In this document: in pieces, positions 35,464 to 45,037 of the stretch
Position numbering within the stretch: the first letter of the stretch is position 1
Layout: each line of letters begins with the position of its first letter
Source of the DNA: Fischerella sp. JS2
GTDB taxonomy: Bacteria; Cyanobacteriota; Cyanobacteriia; Cyanobacteriales; Nostocaceae
Direction of reading: 5' to 3'
DNA: 64,000 nucleotides
NCBI RefSeq assembly: GCF_032393985.1
Contig: NZ_CP135918.1
Location: 6,821,724-6,885,723 of the forward strand
The notes under the pieces: model-generated
The model's database searches: none
Told to the model about the DNA's origin: nothing
What the model saw: the letters and a program-made list of their open reading frames with translations, nothing else
Position numbers and translations under genes: made by a program

Positions 35464-36732
35464 ATGGCTCACACATATCTGAATCTACTAGTTATTACTT
35501 GCCTGTGTTTGATAGGCTGGGGAGTAATTCGCGTAGAGCGAATTTATCAATACCCATTCTTCATGGGTAGTATGTTTCTTTCTTTTGTGCTGCCTCAAGC
35601 TTTTGCCTTAACTGATAATCCTGGCCCAGTTAACCAAGTAGCTCTTGAAAGAGTATTGTTAGTATCGTGCCTATGTGCTGCTTCCTGTTTGATAGGTTAT
35701 GAATTTAAACCAAATAGAAAATGGTTGGCAAAGCTAAATATCATTGTCGATGAACGTAAATTATTTAGGGGAGGAATAGCCCTGATGGCGCAGGGCTGGT
35801 TTTTTAATTTTTTACTTTCTCGTACCACTCCTGACATCGCAGCAAATGGTAACTGGACAGGACCAGCCACTATATATCTTTTTCTAGCCCAAGTTGGCAA
35901 TATTGCTTTTGGGATTTTCCTATTACAAGCTTGGAAGCGTCCCAATGCTATCAATATTATTTGTACAGTTATCTCTGCCTCACCTCTTATAGATGCTGTT
36001 CTGAAAGGCCGTCGTCAACCCACAATGACATTGGCGATTATAATAGGTCTTTCATTGTGGCTTGTTCACCGTCGCATACCTCCTAGATGGTTAGTGATTA
36101 CAGGCATATCTGTAATGGCTTTTCTCATTCCTTTATTTGGTGCCTTACGTGGTGATTTTTGGAATTTAGTTTTTAGTGGAAATTGGCAAGCGGTAATTTC
36201 TTCGGCTCAAAATGCATTTGCCATACAACAAAAAGGCGAAATATTAGAACTCAGAAATGCAGCATTATTTATGGACGTTGTAGATAAAACTGGTTTGTAT
36301 GGCTATGGTGGTGGATGGTGGGATGGGATTGTATTTCAGTATGTACCTGGACAACTTGTAGGTTTTGAATTTAAAAAATCTCTGCAATTTAATTTTCGAG
36401 AAAAATATGATGAATTACTACTAAATCTATATGCCTATAGAATTCCCAACGGCACTACACCAACTGGTATCGCTGATTCTTTTACAGAATATGGATACTT
36501 TGGCTGTATCACTTTTGCTTTCATCGGTTACATCTTTAAAAATCTTTGGATATCTGCTGTTTACTATAAAAGTATTTTTAGTAGACTTTTGTATTTAGGA
36601 TTAATTAGCCCAGCAATGATCGGTCTAACACATGGTATAGGAGCATTTATACAACAGGCGATATTTCAAGTAATTTTTCTGAGTTTAGTTGTTCATTATT
36701 CCAAAATAAAACATCTATTTTTTTTACAATGA
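35464..36732 (+). CDS. Membrane polymerase/ligase candidate (Wzy-like)
   Basis: 422 residues with about ten to eleven hydrophobic helices and a periplasmic loop of some 60-80 residues after WGGG-type sequences (GYGGGWWDGIVFQYVPG near 275-292). The topology, a large loop in the second half and an RRQPTM-type basic motif near 185, is that of O-antigen or exopolysaccharide polymerases, which are very poorly conserved in sequence. No unmistakable family motif is seen, so the call depends on size, topology and neighbourhood. The window contains no other good polymerase candidate. Confidence 0.65.
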   Translation: MAHTYLNLLVITCLCLIGWGVIRVERIYQYPFFMGSMFLSFVLPQAFALTDNPGPVNQVALERVLLVSCLCAASCLIGYEFKPNRKWLAKLNIIVDERKLFRGGIALMAQGWFFNFLLSRTTPDIAANGNWTGPATIYLFLAQVGNIAFGIFLLQAWKRPNAINIICTVISASPLIDAVLKGRRQPTMTLAIIIGLSLWLVHRRIPPRWLVITGISVMAFLIPLFGALRGDFWNLVFSGNWQAVISSAQNAFAIQQKGEILELRNAALFMDVVDKTGLYGYGGGWWDGIVFQYVPGQLVGFEFKKSLQFNFREKYDELLLNLYAYRIPNGTTPTGIADSFTEYGYFGCITFAFIGYIFKNLWISAVYYKSIFSRLLYLGLISPAMIGLTHGIGAFIQQAIFQVIFLSLVVHYSKIKHLFFLQ

Positions 36733-36815
36733 ATGGAGAAATATCAGTTAAAATTTGAACACTAGAGCATTCCAATTCACTGTCAATATTTTTTAGTTAA
36801 ATATAGTTAAAGAAT

Positions 36816-37550
36816 ATGAAACGTTGGTATCAATTATCAAAAGATCCTAATTCATCTGAAGTAATGCAATTTCGGAAAGAAATTCTTACTAAAGCAAGAA
36901 AAGGAAAATTAATTAATAGTCGAATTGATTATCTATGTAATTTAGTTAAAGGAAGAAATGTTCTTGATATTGGTGTTGTAGAACATACTATTGAGGCAAT
37001 ACATAGCCCTGATTGGTTGCATAAAAATTTGTGTCAGCATGCTAAAACTTGTTTAGGTGTGGATATCCTTGAGGATGATGTAAAAAAATTACAATCAATG
37101 GGATTTAACATTATCTGTGCTGATATTACTCAATCACCACTAGAAGAAAAATTTGATGTAATTGTGTGTGGAGAAGTTTTAGAACATCTAGACACACCTG
37201 GAAATCTATTGGCAAGTGCTACCAAAATGCTATTACCAGAAGGACGATTAGTGTTATCAGTTCCTAATCCTTGGTATATCAATGTTGTCCTTAAAAATAT
37301 ATTGAATGGTTCACCATACATTGATAATGTCGATCATGTATGTTGGTTTGATCCTTGTACTTTGTGCGAGTTGGGAGAGCGACATGGTTTAATTCTAGAT
37401 AATTTTATAGGTGTTGCTGTGACTGCTCAGGAATTATCAAACTTACATACAAAAGTTTTTTTCGGTCTCACGCCATTTTTTATCAACTTAGGCATCAGAC
37501 CAGAGATATTTGCAAAGACAATGATTTATGAGTTTGTATTACCACATTGA
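36816..37550 (+). CDS. Class I SAM-dependent methyltransferase
   Basis: 244 residues. Motif I is VLDIGVVEHTIEA near 50, followed by GVDILEDDV, then DVIVCGEVLEHLDTPG and LVLSVPNPWY, the motif II-III region of Rossmann methyltransferases. A close relative (the gene at 41254) shares the PNPWYxxNVVLK and RHGL segments, so the two are paralogues. They probably methylate hydroxyls of sugars. Note that motif I has no typical GxGxG; DIGVVEH/DIGCVCH replaces it in both paralogues. Confidence 0.8.
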   Translation: MKRWYQLSKDPNSSEVMQFRKEILTKARKGKLINSRIDYLCNLVKGRNVLDIGVVEHTIEAIHSPDWLHKNLCQHAKTCLGVDILEDDVKKLQSMGFNIICADITQSPLEEKFDVIVCGEVLEHLDTPGNLLASATKMLLPEGRLVLSVPNPWYINVVLKNILNGSPYIDNVDHVCWFDPCTLCELGERHGLILDNFIGVAVTAQELSNLHTKVFFGLTPFFINLGIRPEIFAKTMIYEFVLPH

Positions 37551-37577
37551 CTCATTTACAATCTGGAAAGATAAGCA

Positions 37578-38732
37578 ATGAATAAGCGTTTACTTTTGAT
37601 TAGTTCCAATTCCAGTGATCGGGGTGGTGGGGAACGTTATTTAATATATCTCACTAAAGGTTTACGCTTACTTGACTGTGAAGTACATGTACTGCTCTCG
37701 ACAGCTAGTTATATGGATAATTGGGCAAAATTGCTGATTATTGAGGGAGCGCATGTACATCGGAAAAATCTTTTAGGATTGCGTTCCCGACCTTTGCGAT
37801 TTGTGCAATCTATTGTTGATCAAAATCAACAGTTAGAAATTGCCAAGTCATGCCAGCAGATTTCGCCTGATGCCATTTTAGTCAATCAGCAATATGACGA
37901 GGATGGACTTGATTATGTGGCTGGTGCTTTGATGTCTCAAGTCGCACCTGTAGGTGGCATTATCCATATGCCCATGACAGCCCATAAGCATCAACGTCTA
38001 TTAGGTAATTTTCGTGGCAAATTACTTCGTAAATGGTATAAAAAACATCCATATTCTTTAATTCTTGTTTCTAAAGATAGTCAGAAAGAATTTGAAAACT
38101 ACTACAGCTATCCACGCCCTACTAAAGTAGTTAATCATGGTTGTGAGTTTTCAGAAATTATTACATCTCATCCATCTCTTCCTAGCAAATGGTCAGAACC
38201 ATTACCGATTATTGGCTTCTCTGGTCAATTCGTTTTGCAAAAAAATCTTCAATTACTAATAGATGCATGGTTATGGACTATCAAACAGGGAATGAGAAGT
38301 CGTTTACTATTAATAGGTGATGGCCCAGAGAGACAAAATTTAGACAAATATTTGCGTGAAAACGCTCCTGAAAATACATGGTACATTACAGGTTGGCAGG
38401 AGCATCCAGAAGCATATCTATCAGTATTGGATATTTATGCGATGACAAGTCATTTTGAGGGTCTACCACTGGCACTAATAGAAGCAGCAGGAAGGGGAAT
38501 ACCTGCTGTAGTTACCAATTTTAATGGTGCGTCTGATATTGCTGAACATGCTTTGTGGGTGAGTGTTGCAACTGATGCTAGTCCTGAATCCTTTGGTAAC
38601 ACATTAATCAACTCGATTAATCAACTATCTTGGCTAAAACAGCAAGCTACAAATGGACAGCAAGATTTTCAGAAGTACTTTTCCTTACAGAGAATGGCAA
38701 GTGAAACCCTTGTTGCTCTTGGCATAGCTTAG
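37578..38732 (+). CDS. Family 4 glycosyltransferase
   Basis: 384 residues. SSNSSDRGGGERYLIYL is the N-terminal loop, GFSGQFVLQKNLQLLIDAW starts the donor domain and TSHFEGLPLALIEAAGRG is the EX7E motif (E-x7-E). Overlaps none of its neighbours; the next transferase begins 11 bases on, so the pair is probably translated together. Donor unknown. Confidence 0.88.
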   Translation: MNKRLLLISSNSSDRGGGERYLIYLTKGLRLLDCEVHVLLSTASYMDNWAKLLIIEGAHVHRKNLLGLRSRPLRFVQSIVDQNQQLEIAKSCQQISPDAILVNQQYDEDGLDYVAGALMSQVAPVGGIIHMPMTAHKHQRLLGNFRGKLLRKWYKKHPYSLILVSKDSQKEFENYYSYPRPTKVVNHGCEFSEIITSHPSLPSKWSEPLPIIGFSGQFVLQKNLQLLIDAWLWTIKQGMRSRLLLIGDGPERQNLDKYLRENAPENTWYITGWQEHPEAYLSVLDIYAMTSHFEGLPLALIEAAGRGIPAVVTNFNGASDIAEHALWVSVATDASPESFGNTLINSINQLSWLKQQATNGQQDFQKYFSLQRMASETLVALGIA

Positions 38733-38743
38733 GTAAAAAATCG

Positions 38744-39910
38744 ATGCATATAGTAGTCATTTTTATTAATATTGGCAGCTACCATGCTGCTCGATTACGT
38801 GCTGTCTATTCGGCTTGTCAACAAAAAGGTTGGAGTTTGACAGCAATTCAAGCTACAGACAACACTTTACAGCATCCTTGGGGATACTTGGAGCAGGAAA
38901 TTACATTTCCTCTGAAAACTATTTTACCCCAAGCTAGCACAGCCATTTATACAGAAGAACAAGCTGCTGCTTTACTACCTTCTTGTTTAGATAATCTCCA
39001 ACCAGATGTCGTTGTTATTCCTGGTTGGGGATTTAGTATATCACGTACAGCGCTTTCTTGGTGCCAGCGCCACAGAATACCAACAATTGTGATGAGCGAA
39101 ACTAAGTGGGATGATGAAAAGCGGCAGTGGTGGAAGGAAAAACTAAAATTTTGGTTATATATCAGTAAGTTTGATGCAGCACTGGTAGGAGGTGAAATGC
39201 ATCGTGACTATCTAATCAAGTTAGGTTTTCCTCAAGAGAGGATTTTTTTGGGTTACGATGCTGTTGACAACGATTATTTTGCAAAGCAAGCTCAGCTGGC
39301 AAGGTTTGATACTGCTGCTGCAAGGCGGCGACAACCAAAAATTCCTGCTAGACCATATTTTATAGTTGTGACTCGCTTGCTTAAACGCAAAAATGTTTAC
39401 CGCCTTGTGGAGGCTTTTGCTATTTATCGCCAACAAATAGGAGAAGCTCAAGCGTGGGATTTAGCAATATGTGGCAACGGAGAAGAAGAAGCAGCTATCC
39501 GTAATCTCATACTAGAAAAAAAATTATATAACTGCGTTCACTTACCTGGTTTTATTAATTACCAGGCAATAGGAGATTGGTACGGTTTAGCGAATGCCTT
39601 TGTACATCCTGCTTTACAAGAACCTTGGGGTTTAGTGGTGAACGAAGCTTGTGCTGCTGGTTTACCAATCGTATCCAGCCGCTTAGTGGGAGCTAGTTAC
39701 GAACTTGTCAAAGATAATGACAATGGTTTGTTATTCGATCCAGAGAGGACTCAAGAAATGACTCAAGCTTTATTAACTATTCATAGAATGCCTCCAGATG
39801 TAAGAAATAAAATGGGAAAATTGAGTCAAAAGATTGTAACTAAATTTAGTCCCCAGAGTTTTGCTGATGGTATTTTTAAAGCAATTTCTACTATAAAAAT
39901 TTTGAATTAA
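38744..39910 (+). CDS. Family 4 glycosyltransferase
   Basis: 388 residues. It has a VIFINIGSYHAARLRAV N-terminus and a RLLKRKNVYRLVEAF donor-domain start, with HPALQEPWGLVVNEACAAG as the EX7E motif. The unusual N-terminus resembles glycosyltransferases that act on nonstandard acceptors. It begins 11 bases after the preceding gene and 25 bases before the next one. Confidence 0.86.
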   Translation: MHIVVIFINIGSYHAARLRAVYSACQQKGWSLTAIQATDNTLQHPWGYLEQEITFPLKTILPQASTAIYTEEQAAALLPSCLDNLQPDVVVIPGWGFSISRTALSWCQRHRIPTIVMSETKWDDEKRQWWKEKLKFWLYISKFDAALVGGEMHRDYLIKLGFPQERIFLGYDAVDNDYFAKQAQLARFDTAAARRRQPKIPARPYFIVVTRLLKRKNVYRLVEAFAIYRQQIGEAQAWDLAICGNGEEEAAIRNLILEKKLYNCVHLPGFINYQAIGDWYGLANAFVHPALQEPWGLVVNEACAAGLPIVSSRLVGASYELVKDNDNGLLFDPERTQEMTQALLTIHRMPPDVRNKMGKLSQKIVTKFSPQSFADGIFKAISTIKILN

Positions 39911-39935
39911 TTAAATTCTAAATACTATTTAAGCA

Positions 39936-41147
39936 ATGCGAATTTTATTTTTTACACCTTATATCGGTTTTAATTATGGTGGAATTCCCAAGGCAGTGGA
40001 AGAATTAGCATCAGCAATTGGAAAGCTTGATGCTAGTGTTGATGTAGTTACCACAGATGCGAATAATTTAGAAAAGATTTCTGTTCCTTTGAAGAAGTGG
40101 ATAGATAAAAAAAACTATAGAATCATATATTTTCCATGTTGGAATCGTCAAGATTTTGTTATTAGTATTCCTTTAATTATTTGGTTATGTCAACACATTC
40201 ATGAGTATGATATAGTTCATTGTCACACAGTGTTTGCACCAATTGTTTTAATAGTTGATTGGATGTGTCAATATCGGCATATTCCCTATGTTGTAACTCC
40301 GCATGGAATGCTAGAGCCTTGGGCATTATCTTACAAAGCCCGGAAAAAGCAAATATATTATAATTTGTTAGAGAAAGCTGCCCTACAAAATGCTAATGCA
40401 ATCCACGTGATAGCAAGCTTAGAAGCTAGTAATGTCAGATCTCTGGGATTTCAGCAAATTGTTAATGTTCCTAACGGAATTCACCGCCAAGAATTTGAAT
40501 ACCTACCAGAACCAGAAATTTTTTATCAGCAGTTTCCGATTACACGTAACAAAAGTCTGATTCTCTTTCTTGGTCGCATTGATCCTAAAAAAGGTCTAGA
40601 CTTGCTTGCTCCTGCCTTTGCCAAAGTTCATGACAAGTTTCCTCAAACACACTTAGTTGTAGCAGGTCCTGATAACATCGGGTTCATGACGACGGTTCAA
40701 AGGTATTTTCGTCAAGCACAATGTTTAGATGCTGTAAGTTTTACGGGGATGCTGACAGGAAATCTAAAATCTGCGGCACTTGCTGCTGCTAATTTATATG
40801 TTGCTCCTTCTTATTCAGAAGGCTTTAGTATGTCCGTCTTAGAAGGAATGGCTTCAGGATTACCTTGTGTAATTACCAATGGTTGCAATTTTCCAGAAGC
40901 AGCAATAGCTCAAGCTGCTTATGTTGTTGATATCAATAGTGATGCGATCGCAGATGCTTTAATTCATTGCCTGAGTCATCCTCAACAAGCAAAAGCAATG
41001 GGCGATCGCGCTCGTGAATTTATCTTCCAAAACTACACTTGGGATCGCTCTGCTGAAAAATTAGTACAAGTTTATCAAGCTATTATTAGTAGGAATTCTT
41101 TGACGGAATATTTTGCTATAAGTAGTAATTCAGCTTCTAATGGATAA
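39936..41147 (+). CDS. Family 4 glycosyltransferase
   Basis: 403 residues. TPYIGFNYGGIPKAVEEL N-terminal loop, FLGRIDPKKGLDLLAPAFA donor-domain start, PSYSEGFSMSVLEGMASG EX7E motif and a DRAREFIFQNYTWDRSAEK C-terminal helix are all clear. A HIP1-type octamer occurs in the coding sequence. It closes this run of transferases before the second methyltransferase. Donor unknown. Confidence 0.89.
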   Translation: MRILFFTPYIGFNYGGIPKAVEELASAIGKLDASVDVVTTDANNLEKISVPLKKWIDKKNYRIIYFPCWNRQDFVISIPLIIWLCQHIHEYDIVHCHTVFAPIVLIVDWMCQYRHIPYVVTPHGMLEPWALSYKARKKQIYYNLLEKAALQNANAIHVIASLEASNVRSLGFQQIVNVPNGIHRQEFEYLPEPEIFYQQFPITRNKSLILFLGRIDPKKGLDLLAPAFAKVHDKFPQTHLVVAGPDNIGFMTTVQRYFRQAQCLDAVSFTGMLTGNLKSAALAAANLYVAPSYSEGFSMSVLEGMASGLPCVITNGCNFPEAAIAQAAYVVDINSDAIADALIHCLSHPQQAKAMGDRAREFIFQNYTWDRSAEKLVQVYQAIISRNSLTEYFAISSNSASNG

Positions 41148-41253
41148 AAATTATATAAGCTCTGAGTAGCCATCATAAACTAGTGTTGATGAAAATCTTC
41201 TTTTCCTTTTCCCTTTACCCCTTCCCCGATTTTAAAATTACTAGGAGATTAAT

Positions 41254-41925
41254 ATGCAAGTAAAAACAGATCCATCGAATATAAAAGGCGATTCCTTAGC
41301 TGCGAATTCTAAAGATTTCTCTAATAAAATAGCATTCAACGATCATAAGATTCGCTTTATTGTTAAATATAGTCAAGGTAAAGATGTTTTAGACATAGGA
41401 TGTGTATGCCATAATCCCGAAAGTTACAAAAGCAAATATTGGGTACATAAAGCCATCAAGGAAGTTGCTCGGAGTTTAATTGGAATTGACCTATATCAAG
41501 ATGGTGTAGAATATCTGCAAAAATTAGGGTTTAATGTTGTAACAGCAGATGCCCAATGCTTCGAGTTAGGAAAAAAATTCGATGTCATTGTTGCTGGAGA
41601 TATTATCGAACATCTTGAGGACTTTCATGGTTTTTTAAAGAGTTGTAAAAAACATATGCATAAAGATAGCAGACTGCTTATATCAACACCAAATCCTTGG
41701 TATTGGCGTAATATTATTAAAGCTGCTTTAAATAAAGAAGTAAATAATAATCCAGAGCATACATGTTGGCTTTGTGTCCGAACATTACGTCAACTTGTGA
41801 ATCGGCATGGGATGAACATAGGTGAGATTCAATTTGGGTCTACATATTTACGAGATAAAATAATACCACTCCCTCGCGGATGGAAACATACAAGTTTTCA
41901 TGCCGAAGTTTTCATTATGGATTAA
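41254..41925 (+). CDS. Class I SAM-dependent methyltransferase (paralogue)
   Basis: 223 residues, paralogue of the gene at 36816: DVLDIGCVCHNPES at the N-terminal fold, GIDLYQDGVEYLQKLGF, DVIVAGDIIEHLEDFHG, then STPNPWYWRNIIKAAL and NRHGM. AGGAG precedes the ATG at 8 bases. Like its relative it lacks the classical GxGxG loop. Probably a sugar O-methyltransferase of the same island; which hydroxyl is unknown. Confidence 0.8.
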   Translation: MQVKTDPSNIKGDSLAANSKDFSNKIAFNDHKIRFIVKYSQGKDVLDIGCVCHNPESYKSKYWVHKAIKEVARSLIGIDLYQDGVEYLQKLGFNVVTADAQCFELGKKFDVIVAGDIIEHLEDFHGFLKSCKKHMHKDSRLLISTPNPWYWRNIIKAALNKEVNNNPEHTCWLCVRTLRQLVNRHGMNIGEIQFGSTYLRDKIIPLPRGWKHTSFHAEVFIMD

Positions 41926-41956
41926 CTGAAATACTAAAATTTAAATAGTTTTGAGT

Positions 41957-42916
41957 TTATATTTTCCGCCTAGCAACGCACATTAATGATAATGCTGCTT
42001 CTGGTGTATTTGGATTAATTCCTGATAGTCTTTGAGCTACACGACATTTCCAAGAAGATTTACCATAGTTTCCGCGTAAGACTTCTACTCCTACAGTATG
42101 GTTATGAGGATATAATTCAACTTGAAAACCTAATGGTTTTAATATTTCATAGTAAAGCTCTGGTGTAACACCGTCACCTGGTTGATGATGTACTTCTGTA
42201 GCTATACTCCAGAATTGCTCCTCTGGTGTCGAATGTCCACCCCGTTTTAAGAGTCGATAGAATGGCAAACGTATTTGCCACAAAAGAAAACCTAAACCTC
42301 GAAAATTATAAGCACTACGTTGTGGATCGTGATCAGTAATTAAAAGTCCACCGGGACGAACTAAGCGTCCTGCTTCTCTTAAAACTTTTGCCATATCATC
42401 ACAGTGGTGCAAACAAGCATTAAGCATAACCATATCGGCAAACTCACAAACAAATGGCAGATTCTGGGCATCTGCCAGAATTGGCATGTATCCAAGTTTT
42501 TCAGCCATTTGTAAAGCACCATAAGAAACGTCTACACCCAAAAGTAATCTAGGTTCACCACAATTTTCTCTCAAAGATGCATATAAATTACCAGGTCCAC
42601 AACCAATATCCACAACAATTTTGTCACACCAACTACCAATGACTGCTTGCCAAAGGTCTATAAATTTTTCATCCCGATGACAAGCTTCAAAATAATTTTT
42701 TGCCCATTTTGAATGCCCGAAATAATAACTATTTGCCTGAATTGCGGGGGTAGGGTTTTGGATTTTACAACTCAGGATACCTGTTTGATCTTGAATAATC
42801 TCAACGTCTTTAAGCAAATATTGGGATAGATTTCCTGTTGGTTGGTTTAACATAAAACTTGAACAATCAACAGCTTGACAATTAACAATTGTATAATATT
42901 TTCCAAATAAAAACAT
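41957..42916 (-). CDS. Class I SAM-dependent methyltransferase (methyltransferase 11 type)
   Basis: 319 residues. IVVDIGCGPGNLYASL is a classical GxGxG motif I; GVDVSYGALQMAEKLG, then DMVMLNACLHHCDDMAKVLREAGRLVRPGG is the motif II-III region. It is on the minus strand and diverges from the oxygenase gene (75 bp between starts), so they likely share a regulatory region. The family modifies many small molecules and sugars. Location suggests sugar methylation but is not proof. Its N-terminal 90 residues precede the core and may form a substrate cap. Confidence 0.85.
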   Translation of the reverse strand: MFLFGKYYTIVNCQAVDCSSFMLNQPTGNLSQYLLKDVEIIQDQTGILSCKIQNPTPAIQANSYYFGHSKWAKNYFEACHRDEKFIDLWQAVIGSWCDKIVVDIGCGPGNLYASLRENCGEPRLLLGVDVSYGALQMAEKLGYMPILADAQNLPFVCEFADMVMLNACLHHCDDMAKVLREAGRLVRPGGLLITDHDPQRSAYNFRGLGFLLWQIRLPFYRLLKRGGHSTPEEQFWSIATEVHHQPGDGVTPELYYEILKPLGFQVELYPHNHTVGVEVLRGNYGKSSWKCRVAQRLSGINPNTPEAALSLMCVARRKI

Positions 42917-42991
42917 TTATAAAGATTATTTTTAAAGATAAAAAATATTTTGTTGAAGTAAAATATAGTTTTATCCTGATTAATCAAAAAT

Positions 42992-43831
42992 ATGAGGTTT
43001 CATAGAGAATATTTAACTAGACATGATTATGCTGTACATATTTGTAATAGACTAGAACAATGTAAAAATGAGTTACACCAAGAATTTCTTAAAAAAAACC
43101 AAATTAATAGCTGCTATATTGACAATATACTAGATGAAGTTTATGCCAAAGAAATTTATCAATCATTTCCTTATACAGAAGAATTATTACTTTTAAAAGA
43201 TATTCGAGAGTACAAATATGTAGGAATGCAAATGAATAAATATAGCCCTATTTTAGAAGAAATCATCTATGCATTCCAAGAGCCAAGAGTAGTTTCACTT
43301 ATATCTGAAATTACTTCTATAGAAGAATTATTACCAGATAAACATCTTTATGCGGGTGGAATTAGTTTAATGAATAAGGGTTGTTTCTTAAATCCCCATC
43401 TTGATAATTCCCATGATAAAGACCGCAAGAATTATCGTGTCCTAAACTTGTTATATTATGTTACTCCCGATTGGAAACAGGAATATGGTGGTAATCTAGA
43501 GCTTTGGGATCAAGGGTTAAAGAAAAACTGTAGAACTATACACAGTAAGTTTAATCGTCTTGTGATTATGATTACTAATAAAAGCTCCTTACATTCTGTA
43601 AGCAAAGTGAATCATCAAGGTCAACGTTGCTGTGTATCTAATTACTACTTTTCTCCCAAACCCGTGCAATCAAGTGAATATTTTCACGTCACATCGTTTC
43701 GAGGACGCCCAGAACAAAGATTCAGGGATATAGTCTTACAAGGTGATGCAATTTTACGTAATGGAATTCGTAAAATTTTCAAACATGGAATCAAAAAGCC
43801 TCATTATTATCAAAATGTAGATAGCGAATGA
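42992..43831 (+). CDS. 2-oxoglutarate/Fe(II)-dependent oxygenase
   Basis: 279 residues. The iron-binding facial triad is visible: His136 and Asp138 (NPHLDNSHD), His201 (SSLHSVSKV), with Arg212 (GQRCCVSNYY) in place to bind 2-oxoglutarate. The pattern follows the prolyl-4-hydroxylase-like family (2OG-FeII_Oxy). Substrate unknown: it might hydroxylate a polysaccharide sugar or an attached amino acid. The gene diverges from the methyltransferase at 42916 and is followed 16 bases later by the YdcF-like gene. Confidence 0.85.
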   Translation: MRFHREYLTRHDYAVHICNRLEQCKNELHQEFLKKNQINSCYIDNILDEVYAKEIYQSFPYTEELLLLKDIREYKYVGMQMNKYSPILEEIIYAFQEPRVVSLISEITSIEELLPDKHLYAGGISLMNKGCFLNPHLDNSHDKDRKNYRVLNLLYYVTPDWKQEYGGNLELWDQGLKKNCRTIHSKFNRLVIMITNKSSLHSVSKVNHQGQRCCVSNYYFSPKPVQSSEYFHVTSFRGRPEQRFRDIVLQGDAILRNGIRKIFKHGIKKPHYYQNVDSE

Positions 43832-43847
43832 GCAATTAATTTCAGTT

Positions 43848-44429
43848 GTGAAACAATTTTCTTGCTTCTGTAAAAAATATTGGATTCTAGCTTTAGTAGG
43901 ATTAATCCTCGCCTTGGTGTTTGTTATTCCAGTGCGTTTGATAATGGCCAAAACCCAAGCACCCCAACCGCAAGCGTTTTTGATATTAGGTGGCGATTCT
44001 GCCAGGGAAAATTTTACTGCCGAACTAGCCCCGTGGTATCCTTCTTTAGATATTTGGGTATCTTCGCCACCGGAGCCTGAGAAAACGTGGAAAACTTTTA
44101 TCAGTGCAAATGTTCCTAGTATACAACTACATATTGATCATCGTGCGGTCGATACCGTGACTAACTTTACTACTTTAGTTGATGACTTCAAAAAACAGCA
44201 TTTACAACACCTGTTTTTGATTACCTCTGACTATCACATGCCCAGAGCCAGAGCGATCGCTACTATTATTCTTGGTAGCCAAGGTATCGCTTTTACTCCT
44301 CTTTCTGTTCCATCAAACCAACCTAAAGAGTCCAATCTCCGTATTCTTCGTGATGTCTGTCGCTCCCTGCTTTGGATATTTACAGGTCGTACGGGAGCCA
44401 GCCTTCAATCTGCTGTTGATTTACCATAA
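43848..44429 (+). CDS. YdcF/DUF218-family membrane-anchored protein
   Basis: 193 residues. One N-terminal membrane helix (about 12-32) precedes the DUF218 fold: QAFLILGGDSARENF, the VDTVTNF segment and LITSDYHMPRARAI with the conserved HMxRA. The start is a GTG at 43848. Family members, such as YdcF and SanA, are periplasmic or membrane-associated and linked to cell envelope functions. It has lost some acidic residues of the usual family core, so it may be diverged. The next gene, a WcaF-like acetyltransferase, starts one base after its stop. Confidence 0.82.
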   Translation: MKQFSCFCKKYWILALVGLILALVFVIPVRLIMAKTQAPQPQAFLILGGDSARENFTAELAPWYPSLDIWVSSPPEPEKTWKTFISANVPSIQLHIDHRAVDTVTNFTTLVDDFKKQHLQHLFLITSDYHMPRARAIATIILGSQGIAFTPLSVPSNQPKESNLRILRDVCRSLLWIFTGRTGASLQSAVDLP

Positions 44430-44430
44430 T

Positions 44431-44970
44431 ATGCGTTTAGATTCTTATACCGTCGGTACTTATAGTCCTGGCGCACCTTACTGGAAGCAAGTTTTGTGGT
44501 ACTTTTTGGGATGTCCTTTAGTAGAAAGTCATTTGCTTCCCTTCTCAGCTTTAAAGGTTTGGACATTGCGGCGGTTTGGAGCGCAAATTGGTCAAAATGT
44601 CCGTATCAAACCGGGAGTACGAGTGAAGTTTCCTTGGCGATTGAGTATAGGTGATCACGTATGGATAGGAGAAAACACTTGGATTGACAACCTTGCCCTT
44701 GTTACCATCGAAAGTCATGTATGCTTATCTCAAGGTGTGTATCTCTGCACTGGCAATCACGACTGGAGTCATCCCGATTTTAAACTGATTACTGCTCCTA
44801 TTCACATTCAAGAAAGTAGTTGGATTGCAGCCAAAGCAGTCATAGGCCCTGGTGTAAGTGTTGGGCGGGGAGCAGTGCTAACCTTGGGATCTGTAACTGC
44901 ACACTCCTTAGAAGAGATGACAATTTACGCAGGAAATCCGGCTCAACCTGTTAAGAAAAGGAAGATGTAG
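44431..44970 (+). CDS. WcaF-like LbH acetyltransferase
   Basis: About 179 residues with hexapeptide repeats (IGQNVRIKPGVRV, IGDHVWIGENTWID, IAAKAVIGPGVSVGRGAVL) and the GNHDWSHPDF loop typical of WcaF-like colanic acid acetyltransferases. The open frame runs back to 44272, overlapping the preceding gene by 158 bases; the ATG at 44431 directly after its TAA is the sensible start. It likely O-acetylates a sugar of the polymer, and forms the right edge of the polysaccharide island. Confidence 0.88.
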   Translation: MRLDSYTVGTYSPGAPYWKQVLWYFLGCPLVESHLLPFSALKVWTLRRFGAQIGQNVRIKPGVRVKFPWRLSIGDHVWIGENTWIDNLALVTIESHVCLSQGVYLCTGNHDWSHPDFKLITAPIHIQESSWIAAKAVIGPGVSVGRGAVLTLGSVTAHSLEEMTIYAGNPAQPVKKRKM

Positions 44971-45037
44971 GTCTGGGAGGCTAGCAAAAAAATCAGTCAT
45001 TGGCTAACCTAAATCTAGTTGGTCACAAATTCGTATC

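Noticed and set aside
44272-44430. Upstream extension of the WcaF-like gene
   Set aside because: It overlaps the preceding YdcF-like gene by 158 bases; the ATG at 44431 right after its stop fits the family start.
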